Assembly: GCA_050999295.1 (NCBI GenBank)
Contig: JBPCPI010000110.1
Coordinates: forward strand, 1 to 7,983
Source: JACCQS01 sp050999295
Lineage (GTDB): Bacteria; Actinomycetota; Actinomycetes; Mycobacteriales; Geodermatophilaceae
Reading direction: 5' to 3'
Length of the DNA stretch: 7,983 nt
Each line of letters begins with the position of its first letter. Within the stretch, counting starts at the first letter, position 1. The notes below the pieces were generated by a model. That model saw only the letters and a program-made list of their open reading frames with translations, made no database searches and was not told the origin of the DNA. Positions 1 through 5,900 of the stretch are shown one piece after another. The position numbers and the translations under genes are program-made.

Positions 1-56
1 ACCGTTGTCTCCGAGCGATCTGGGGACAGCGTGTTGCGGCCTGTGGAAGAAACTAT
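1..56 (-). promoter_or_regulatory. recA: Putative recA -10 element, leader and ribosome binding site
   Basis: Read leftward, the bases just below the SOS box give TAGTTT at 55..50, which fits the actinobacterial -10 pattern TAnnnT. Near the edge GGAG lies at 12..9, with 8 nt between it and the window boundary. That is ideal spacing for a start codon immediately outside the window. The recA coding sequence itself is not present, so the assignment rests on the adjacent perfect SOS box and on DUF3046, which commonly lies directly upstream of recA in actinobacteria. No convincing -35 hexamer was found. The untranslated leader would be about 40-45 nt. Another LexA-regulated gene cannot be excluded. 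Confidence 0.6.
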
Positions 57-72
57 CCGAACAGGTGTTCGA
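57..72 (-). promoter_or_regulatory. LexA-binding SOS box
   Basis: On the minus strand the site reads TCGAACACCTGTTCGG. It contains a perfect CGAAC-N4-GTTCG core (58-71), the LexA operator of actinobacteria and Firmicutes. It directly abuts a -10-like hexamer at 55..50, so bound LexA would occlude RNA polymerase. It lies between DUF3046 and the left edge, where recA is expected on the same strand. The sequence match is direct; LexA control of recA is established for the group; identity of the downstream gene is inferred. Confidence 0.85.
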
Positions 73-90
73 CCACGAGCGACACGCCGG

Positions 91-107
91 AGGACGCAGA
101 GCGTCCT
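91..107 (-). terminator. Hairpin just after the DUF3046 stop, possible terminator
   Basis: AGGACGC (91-97) and GCGTCCT (101-107) form a perfect 7-bp stem with a 3-nt loop. The hairpin begins 3 nt past the DUF3046 stop codon. Read leftward no U-tract follows, so it would be the U-less type often proposed for actinobacteria. Read rightward it is followed by TATTC, but no rightward gene ends here. It may separate DUF3046 transcription from the SOS-controlled promoter just downstream, or only protect the 3' end. Confidence 0.4.
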
Positions 108-110
108 TAT

Positions 111-305
111 TCAGCGGACGCGGGCCGGAAGATCGAAGTCCCCGCAGAGGGCAAGCCAGATCTTCTTGTACGGCTCGCAGTCCTCGATCGCCTGCGCGGC
201 GGTACGCCCCGCCAGTCTCGCGGACACATGATCCCTAGCTACGGATTCGGCGTACCCCGGCCCGAACTGCCCCTTCATCTGCTCCCAGAACTCGGTCATC
301 CGCAC
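111..305 (-). CDS. DUF3046 family small protein
   Basis: This 64-residue protein matches the DUF3046 pattern over its whole length: an N-terminal M-R-M-T-E-F-W, then a Y-A-E-S-V-A-R-D-H-V segment (residues 18-27), a G-R-T-A-A-Q-A-I-E segment (33-41), an I-W-L-A-L-C stretch (49-54) and a final D-L-P-A-R. The molecular function is unknown. The family is small, soluble and largely restricted to actinobacteria, where its gene typically lies beside recA and recX; the SOS box just downstream fits that. The start is GTG at 305. An AGGA at 317..314 lies 8 nt upstream of it, and family members usually begin M-R-(L/M)-T-E-F. The ATG two codons later (299) would be badly spaced from that site. No cysteine cluster, signal peptide or membrane helix is present. 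Confidence 0.9.
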   Translation of the reverse strand: MRMTEFWEQMKGQFGPGYAESVARDHVSARLAGRTAAQAIEDCEPYKKIWLALCGDFDLPARVR

Positions 306-339
306 CCGGCCGATCCTACGAGAAGGAGTTCTCTATCAA
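306..339 (-). promoter_or_regulatory. Candidate DUF3046 promoter and RBS
   Basis: Read leftward, TTGATA at 339..334 resembles a -35 box and TAGGAT at 318..313 fits TAnnnT as a -10. The 15-nt spacer is short. The -10 candidate overlaps the AGGA at 317..314 that would serve as ribosome binding site, so only one reading can be right. Either the promoter lies further upstream and AGGA is the RBS, or TAGGAT is the -10 and the message is leaderless, starting at or beside GTG 305. Confidence 0.35.
320..333. repeat. Small palindrome GAGAA-N4-TTCTC, possible operator
   Basis: GAGAA (320-324) and TTCTC (329-333) are perfect 5-bp arms around a 4-bp centre. The palindrome falls exactly between the candidate -35 and -10 boxes of the DUF3046 gene, where a dimeric repressor could act. 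It is not a LexA site because the GAAC/GTTC half-sites are absent. Five-bp arms can occur by chance, so this is a weak call. Confidence 0.3.
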
Positions 340-345
340 CCGACA

Positions 346-436
346 TCCCCATCGTGATCTTGACCTTATGGTGGCGACACGCCGACGTATCGGTTCGAAA
401 ACCGCAACAAGGTCAAGATCACGGGCAGATCGGGGA
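346..436. repeat. Structured inverted repeat with two nested hairpins
   Basis: CGTGATCTTGACCTT (353-367) and AAGGTCAAGATCACG (409-423) are perfect 15-bp reverse complements separated by 41 nt. The enclosed loop holds two more complementary pairs: GGCG-ACA-CGCC at 373-383 and CGGTT-CGAA-AACCG at 391-404. TCCCC (346-350) can also pair with GGGGA (432-436) outside the main stem, across an asymmetric internal loop. As RNA or single-stranded DNA it could fold into a three-way junction. It lies in the divergent space between DUF3046 and the mini-ORF starting at 457. Each arm carries TTGACC, a -35-like hexamer, pointing into the loop, but no good -10 follows either. It could be a leader RNA of the mini-ORF, a small RNA, a repressor-binding site or the relic of a small element. 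No family is recognised. Confidence 0.6.
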
Positions 437-456
437 CGACGTGGCACCATCGACGC

Positions 457-570
457 ATGGACGCCTTCGGTGACTATGACCTGCTCTGGCAGCTGGTCAC
501 CGCGGTCGTCCTGATAGGTGCTCTGGTTTTCCTGATCCTGGCCTACCGCAGGCGCAACGACCGGGACTGA
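457..570 (+). CDS. Putative 37-residue single-pass membrane protein
   Basis: The ORF encodes 37 residues. It has an acidic N-terminus (M-D-A-F-G-D-Y-D), about 20 hydrophobic residues (L9-A29, including L-V-T-A-V-V-L-I-G-A-L-V-F-L-I-L), then Y-R-R-R-N-D-R-D. The charge pattern predicts one helix with the N-terminus outside and the arginine-rich C-terminus in the cytoplasm, by the positive-inside rule. ATG 457 is the only plausible start, since the frame is closed by a stop at 361-363 with no other ATG between. There is no good Shine-Dalgarno: GGGGA at 432-436 is about 20 nt upstream. The structured repeat ends 20-33 nt upstream and may be its leader. The stop is 1 nt from that of the convergent acyl-CoA dehydrogenase. 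Function is unknown. The helix-like composition and the otherwise empty slot favour a real gene, but homologues would be needed to confirm it. Confidence 0.5.
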   Translation: MDAFGDYDLLWQLVTAVVLIGALVFLILAYRRRNDRD

Positions 571-571
571 C

Positions 572-1717
572 CTACAGACCCATGCTGCGGCCGATGGTCT
601 CCTTCATGATCTCGTTCGTACCGCCATAGATCGACTGCACCCGGGAATCCCGCCACGCCCTGGAGATCGGGTACTCGCTCATGTACCCGTACCCACCGTG
701 CAGCTGGACACAAGCATCGGCCACCGTGTTCTGCAGGTCGGTCGTCCAGTACTTGGCCATGGCGGCGTCGATGGCGGTGAGTTCCCCGGCGTTCAGCGAG
801 AGAATGGCCTGGTCCACGAAGGTCCGGGCGATCTGGGTCTTGGTCGCCAGATCGGCGAGGGTGAACCGGCTGTTCTGAAAGCTGCCGACCGGGCGCCCGA
901 AGGCCGTGCGACCTTTGACGTAAGCCAGGGTGATCTCCAGCATCCGCTCGCAGCCAGCCACTGCCCCCACAGCGATGGACAGCCGCTCCTGCGGCAGGTT
1001 CTCCATCAGGTGCACGAACCCGCCGTTCTCCCTCCCGAGCAGGTTCTCCGCTGGGATGCGGACGTCGTCGAAGAACAGTTCAGCGGTGTCCTGAGCTTTG
1101 AGGCCGACCTTGTCGAGGTTGCGGCCACGTTCGAAGCCAGACATGCCCCGCTCCACGACGACAAGTGAGATCCCTTGCGCTCCAGGCCTATTCACGTCCG
1201 TCTTGACTACGACGATGACTAGGTCGGACAGGATGCCGTTGGTGACGAACGTCTTCGAGCCGTTGATGATGTAGTCCGACCCGTCCCGGCGAGCCGTCGT
1301 CCGGATGCCCTGCAGGTCACTACCTGCGGCGGGTTCGCTCATCGCGATGGCGGTGATGATCTCACCCGAGCAGAACCCCGGAAGCCACCGCTGTTTCTGC
1401 TCCTCGGTGGCGAGGTCGAGCAGGTACGGGGCAACGACGTCGTTGTGCAGCCCGAACCCGACCCCACTGGCACCGATCCGGACGATCTCCTCGTGCAACA
1501 CGGCGTTGTACCGGAAGTCGCGCACCCCGCCGCCGCCGTAGGCCTCGTCGACATCGGTCCCGAGCAGGCCCTGCTTGCCCGCCTCGGTCCAGATCCCGCG
1601 ATCGACCACGCCGTCGGATTCCCACTGGTCGTGGAAGGGCGCGACATGCTTGCTGAAGAAGGCGCGGGCCATGTCCCGGAACGCCTGGTGTTCGGCCTCG
1701 TAGAGCGTCCTGCGCAT
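572..1717 (-). CDS. Acyl-CoA dehydrogenase, long-chain (LCAD) type
   Basis: This 381-residue FAD enzyme should catalyse alpha,beta-desaturation of an acyl-CoA, the first step of beta-oxidation, passing electrons to electron-transfer flavoprotein. It has the usual family length and architecture: an N-terminal helical domain (about 1-120), a beta domain with signature A-M-S-E-P-A-A-G-S-D (125-134), and a C-terminal helical domain with Q-L-H-G-G-Y-G-Y (338-345) and Y-G-G-T-N-E-I (364-370). Medium- and short-chain enzymes carry the catalytic Glu in a Y-E-G-T motif. Here that position is Gly365, and Glu244 in L-P-Q-E-R-L is the expected base, as in long-chain and isovaleryl-CoA dehydrogenases. Overall wording is closest to mammalian LCAD, so straight or branched medium/long acyl chains are likely; the exact substrate cannot be read. 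ATG 1717 fits the family N-terminus (M-x-R-T-L/I-x-E-x-E-H), although no Shine-Dalgarno is adjacent. It follows the LppM-like gene on the same strand by 62 nt and may be cotranscribed. Confidence 0.93.
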   Translation of the reverse strand: MRRTLYEAEHQAFRDMARAFFSKHVAPFHDQWESDGVVDRGIWTEAGKQGLLGTDVDEAYGGGGVRDFRYNAVLHEEIVRIGASGVGFGLHNDVVAPYLLDLATEEQKQRWLPGFCSGEIITAIAMSEPAAGSDLQGIRTTARRDGSDYIINGSKTFVTNGILSDLVIVVVKTDVNRPGAQGISLVVVERGMSGFERGRNLDKVGLKAQDTAELFFDDVRIPAENLLGRENGGFVHLMENLPQERLSIAVGAVAGCERMLEITLAYVKGRTAFGRPVGSFQNSRFTLADLATKTQIARTFVDQAILSLNAGELTAIDAAMAKYWTTDLQNTVADACVQLHGGYGYMSEYPISRAWRDSRVQSIYGGTNEIMKETIGRSMGL

Positions 1718-1779
1718 GCAGGCGAGTGTGCCAGCTTCCCGCGCCCTTTCCTACTGGCGAGTAACACCGGCGTGGGCGC
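1718..1779 (-). promoter_or_regulatory. Gap before acyl-CoA dehydrogenase, possible leaderless start
   Basis: The 62-nt gap separates the LppM-like gene from the acyl-CoA dehydrogenase on the same strand. The G/A-rich stretches here end about 20 nt or more before ATG 1717, so no ribosome binding site is well placed. CACACT at 1730..1725 ends 7 nt before the ATG, the spacing expected for a -10 element of a leaderless message. It misses the first T of TAnnnT. The same hexamer occurs 6 nt before the LppM-like start. Low confidence. Confidence 0.2.
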
Positions 1780-2883
1780 CTAGGTGGGAGGTCGCACAGT
1801 CCAAGCTGGTGGCGGCTGGGGTGCCTCCGGTTGGCCGACGACGGTCTGCCCGGTGTAATTGCCATTCGGGAATCCCGATTGCGGGTAGCCGGCCTGGTAT
1901 CCGAACTGGGGTTGTGGCTCGGTGCCCGGGGGTCCGCCGTAGGTGTCCGCACGGGATCCGCCGGAGGTGTCCCCGTACGAGCGGTCCTGCGGGTAGTCGT
2001 AGGACCCGCTGGGGGTCTCGCCGTACGTTCCGTAGTACGAGCCGTACCCGCCCTCCTGGCCGGAGTCGTGATAGCCGCTCTGCTGCCCGTAGACCGCTGC
2101 GGGGACCCAGATGCCGTACTCGTTGTAGGCACCCTGCTGCTGGACCGGCCAACCCGCCGTCGAGGCAAGGGATTCGGCATTGCGGGCGCGACGTCTGCGC
2201 AGGATGAACGCCGCGATGATGCCGAGCACAAGCAGTACGCCCACCCCGACGAGCACCCAGACCCACCACGGGGTCGCGGATCCGGGCGCGCTGGCCGCCT
2301 GGCCGTTTGGCACCGCGCTGGCTCGGGCGGTCAGGCTGTTTGCGGTATCCGGGCTCAGCTCGGTCCAGGCGGCGGTGTTGCCGTTGATCTCGCCGTTGGA
2401 CTCGAGAACCGCTCCGGGAAAGGTGAAGGAGACCATCGCGGTGAAACTGGAGCCCGTCGGAATGGACTCGCTGCCGCCGAGATTGAAATCCAAGGTGGCG
2501 TCCAGGACGAACTCCTCGCCCTCGCGAGTCAGCGAGAACTGGCTCGAACCGTCGGTTGCCAAAGCGTCGATCTCGGAGATCGGGACCCCGCTCAAGACGA
2601 ACCTGGAACCAACGTAATCCGCGTCCTCGTACGGTTCCTTGGTGACCGAACCCTGTGATGTCGTGATGTCCCCGGTGCGTCCGAGCGCCTCCTCGCCGAC
2701 GGCGAATTCCCGGGCGATGGCCACGATCATCGTTCCGTCGAGGGTGTCGTCCTCGCTCACCACCAACGCCAGGTCGTACTTGAGGCAGCCACTCAGCACC
2801 ATCACGAGGCCCAGGAGCAGGCCGGCGCGCCACCCGCGACGCCGGCTCGAACCGAGCGGCGAACGGGACAGAGATCTGGTCAC
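1780..2883 (-). CDS. LppM-family lipoprotein with TM helix and Tyr-rich tail
   Basis: The product has 367 residues. An arginine-rich n-region and hydrophobic stretch end in the lipobox L-S-G-C, so Cys33 should be lipidated outside the membrane. Residues 34 to about 195 resemble the LppM domain (Mycobacterium tuberculosis LppM, Rv2171, is linked to host interaction), including V-S-E-D-D-T-L-D-G-T early and Y-V-G-S-R-F-V-L-S-G-V-P mid-domain. A Trp-rich edge leads into a transmembrane helix (about 206-228), then R-R-R-R-A-R, which by positive-inside puts the C-terminus in the cytoplasm. The tail (about 245-367) is low complexity, rich in Tyr, Gly, Pro, Gln and Ser, with about 15 Tyr after residue 250. 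GTG 2883 is chosen because it gives a normal signal peptide; the open frame continues upstream only as antisense to lhr. AAAGGG lies 13 nt upstream, too far for a good RBS. Function is unknown beyond the family. Confidence 0.82.
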   Translation of the reverse strand: MTRSLSRSPLGSSRRRGWRAGLLLGLVMVLSGCLKYDLALVVSEDDTLDGTMIVAIAREFAVGEEALGRTGDITTSQGSVTKEPYEDADYVGSRFVLSGVPISEIDALATDGSSQFSLTREGEEFVLDATLDFNLGGSESIPTGSSFTAMVSFTFPGAVLESNGEINGNTAAWTELSPDTANSLTARASAVPNGQAASAPGSATPWWVWVLVGVGVLLVLGIIAAFILRRRRARNAESLASTAGWPVQQQGAYNEYGIWVPAAVYGQQSGYHDSGQEGGYGSYYGTYGETPSGSYDYPQDRSYGDTSGGSRADTYGGPPGTEPQPQFGYQAGYPQSGFPNGNYTGQTVVGQPEAPQPPPAWTVRPPT

Positions 2884-2992
2884 GAGCAGAGTGTGACCCT
2901 TTACCGTGTCAGGCGCACGTGAAGCACGGCGGCTACACCGTCGCTGCCACGTCGTCGGCTCGCTGTCCGACCATTGGGCGAGGATGGACGAC
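2884..2992. promoter_or_regulatory. Divergent promoter region between LppM-like gene and lhr
   Basis: This 109-nt space must hold both promoters. Leftward, CACACT at 2895..2890 ends 6 nt before GTG 2883, and CTGACA at 2912..2907 resembles a -35 but is only 11 nt away, which is too close. Rightward, TACCGT at 2902-2907 fits TAnnnT, but no -35 is convincing. No SOS box (CGAAC-N4-GTTCG) is present, so lhr is not an obvious LexA target. The promoters are located by position rather than by strong motifs. Confidence 0.4.
2980..2984 (+). promoter_or_regulatory. lhr: Ribosome binding site deciding the lhr start
   Basis: GAGGA lies 8 nt before GTG 2993, near-ideal spacing. The alternative ATG 2984 overlaps this purine run and would have no spaced Shine-Dalgarno. 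The upstream GTG 2906 would add 29 residues unlike the Lhr N-terminus. Confidence 0.65.
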
Positions 2993-5900
2993 GTGAGCCC
3001 GCTCGATCGGTTCGGACCCGCCACCCGGGCCTGGTTCAGCGGCGCCTTCGCCGCGCCGACCAGCGCCCAGGCGCAGGCCTGGGAGTCGATCTCCGGTGGT
3101 ACGCACACCCTGGTCGTAGCCCCGACGGGTTCGGGCAAGACCCTTGCCGCCTTCCTCTGGTCTCTCGACCAACTGGCCAACGACCCCCTTCCCCCGCGCG
3201 TACCCGCGAGTCGGCGCAGCGCCGGCTCCGGACCCCCTCCCGCGCCGGAGGCCCGCTGCCGAGTGCTGTACATCTCCCCGCTCAAGGCCCTCGCCGTCGA
3301 CGTGGAGCGCAACCTGCGGGCGCCGTTGGCCGGGATCCGGCAGGCTGCGGCTCGCCTGGGAGAGATCCCGCCCGACATCGAGGTCGCGATCCGATCGGGT
3401 GACACCTCGCCGGAGCAGCGTCGCGCGTTCGCCCGGCACGGCGCTGACATCCTCATCACGACGCCCGAGTCGCTGTTCCTGATCCTGACCAGCAATGCTC
3501 GCGAGGCGCTGCGGTCGGTCACGACTGTGATCCTCGACGAGGTCCATGCGGTGCTGCCGAGCAAGCGGGGCACCCACCTGGCCTTGTCCCTCGAGCGCCT
3601 CGACGACTTGCTCGACCGGCCCGCGCAGCGGATCGGCCTGTCGGCGACCGTCCGCCCGATCGACGAGGTAGCGACCTTCCTGGCAGGGGGCAGACCCGTG
3701 CAGGTGGTCGCACCAGTGATCGCCAAGCAGGTCGACCTCTCGGTGGTCATCCCGGTCGAGGATCTGTCCGAATTGGGTGCCGAGACCGGCGAGTTTGCCG
3801 GCTCCGCCGCGGGGTCCCAGCCCCGTACGAGCATCTGGCCGCACGTCGAGGAACGCGTATTGGACCTGGTGCAGGCACACCGGAGCACGATCGTGTTCGT
3901 CAACTCCCGTCGCCTGGCCGAGCGATTGACCTCCCGACTGAACGAACTAGCGGCGGAGCGGGCCGGAGTCGAGATCGAGGACCCGCGGCAGATGCCGGCC
4001 CAGGTGATGGCCCAGGCCGGCGTCGGCGCAGGTCAGCCGGCAGCCTTCGTCCCGGTTGCCGCGGCCCACCACGGCTCGGTCTCCCGCGAGCAGCGGGCAG
4101 TCGTGGAGGAGGCACTGAAGTCCGGCCGGCTGCCGGCGGTGGTGGCCACCTCCAGCCTGGAACTCGGCATCGACATGGGCGCCGTGGATCTCGTGATTCA
4201 GGTGGAGTCACCGCCGACCGTCGCGTCCGGTCTGCAGCGGGTCGGTCGCGCCGGGCACCAAGTCGGGGCAGTGAGCAGTGGTGTCCTGTTCCCGAAGTTC
4301 CGCGGCGACCTGCTCCAGACCGCGGTCGTGGCCGAGCGCATGCAGTCCGGCCAGATCGAATCGCTGCGCTACCTCCGCAACCCATTGGACGTGCTGGCCC
4401 AGCAGATCGTGGCGATGGTCGCGCTCGCCCCGCTGACCGTTGATGAGATCGGGACCCTCGTACGCCGGGCTGCGCCATATGCCGGACTGCCCGAATCTGC
4501 CCTGCACGCGGTCCTGGACATGCTGGCCGGCCGATACCCCTCGGATGCTTTTGCCGAGTTGCGTCCGCGGGTCACCTGGGATCGGGTGAGCGACACGGTC
4601 ACGGCCCGCGCGGGCGCGCAACGGTTGGCCGTGACCAGCGGGGGCACCATCCACGACCGGGGGATGTTCGGCGTGTTCCTGGTCGGTGATCCGGGGACGG
4701 TGGGTCGACGGGTCGGCGAACTCGACGAGGAGATGGTCTACGAGTCCCGTGCCGGCGACGTATTTCTGCTCGGCTCCTCATCCTGGCGGATCGAGGACAT
4801 CACCCACGATCGGGTGATCGTCAGCCCGGCGCCCGGCCAGCCGGGAAAGATGCCGTTCTGGCACGGGGACGCCCCAGGGCGACCGCTGGAACTGGGCCGC
4901 GCGGTCGGCGCGTTCCTGCGCGAGGTCGGCAATCAACGCGACGGTTCCGAGGACGCGCCAACCGGGCAGGTCGCGTCGAGCGCACAGGAATCGGATGAGC
5001 TACCTGGCAAGCGAAAAGACGCGCGAGGACGGCTGGCCGAGGCCGGGCTGGACGACTGGGCGACCGACAACCTACTGGCATACCTTCGAGACCAGACCGA
5101 GGCAACCGGGCACCTGCCCGACGACGCGACCTTGGTGGTCGAGCGCTTCCGTGACGAACTCGGCGACTGGCGGTTGGTGGTGCACTCCCCGTTCGGGGCG
5201 CCGGTCAACGCGCCGTGGGCCCTGGTCCTGACCGCTCGGCTGCGCGAACAACTCGGCACCGACGTCGTGGCCATGCACTCCGATGACGGGATCGTGCTGC
5301 GGCTCCCGGACACCACCGGGGAAGCGCCCTCGGCCGCGTTGATCCTGCTGGAGCCCGACGAGGTCGAAGCCGCGGTCATCGCCGAGGTGGGCGGATCGGC
5401 ACTGTTCGCCTCGCGGTTCCGCGAATGCGCAGCTCGGGCGCTGTTGCTGCCGCGCCGTGATCCGCGCCGGCGCACTCCGCTGTGGCAGCAACGGCAGCGC
5501 GCCGCGCAATTGCTCGGTGTGGCAAGCGATTACGGCTCATTCCCCATCGTGCTGGAGACCGTACGGGAGTGCCTGCAGGACGTGTACGACGTGGCCGGCC
5601 TGGTCACGCTCATGCGGGACATCACCTCGCGCCGGATCCGGGTTGTCGACGTTGAGACCGAGAACGCCTCGCCGTTCGCGCAGTCGCTGCTGTTCGGTTA
5701 CGTCGGCGCCTTTATCTACGACGGCGATGCACCCCTGGCCGAACGACGAGCTCAGGCCCTGGCTCTGGACAACACGCTGTTGGCCGAACTGCTCGGCCAG
5801 GCCGAACTGCGTGAACTGCTCGACCTCACCTCGCTGCTGGAGGTGGAGAGCGAGATACAACGGCTTCCGGATGATCGGCATCCGCGCGACCTGGACACGG

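Noticed and set aside
331..347. PafBC/RecA-NDp-type promoter motif (TTGTCRGTG-N8-TAnnnT) on the minus strand
   Set aside because: ATGTCGGTT matches 7 of 9 positions, but no TAnnnT follows at 8 nt; the nearest is 19 nt away. The region downstream of the SOS box also lacks it.
388..405. tRNA T-arm lookalike (GGTTCGAAAACC)
   Set aside because: The GTTCGAA core resembles a T-loop, but the G53-C61 closing pair is absent and no acceptor, D or anticodon arms flank it.
228..473. Rightward 81-codon ORF over the DUF3046 promoter and the inverted repeat
   Set aside because: No family features or RBS; it overlaps the DUF3046 5' end and regulatory region antisense and has unstructured composition.
698..1168. 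Rightward 156-codon ORF
   Set aside because: Antisense to the acyl-CoA dehydrogenase, whose frame is conserved throughout; typical high-GC shadow.
1362..2231. Leftward 289-codon ORF spanning the LppM-like and acyl-CoA dehydrogenase genes
   Set aside because: Out of frame with both recognised genes, Arg/Pro/Ser-rich composition and no domain features.
2906..2992. GTG 2906 as the lhr start
   Set aside because: It would add 29 Arg/His-rich residues unlike Lhr N-termini. GTG 2993 has GAGGA at 8-nt spacing, and motif positions then match M. smegmatis Lhr (Trp598 versus Trp597).
2933..3880. Leftward 315-codon ORF opposite lhr
   Set aside because: Overlaps the conserved helicase motifs antisense; low-information Arg/Gly-rich translation.
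2884..3903. Upstream half of a 707-codon leftward frame that continues into the LppM-like gene
   Set aside because: It is antisense to the lhr helicase core, and the signal peptide with lipobox begins at GTG 2883, so the upstream part is a shadow of high-GC coding sequence.
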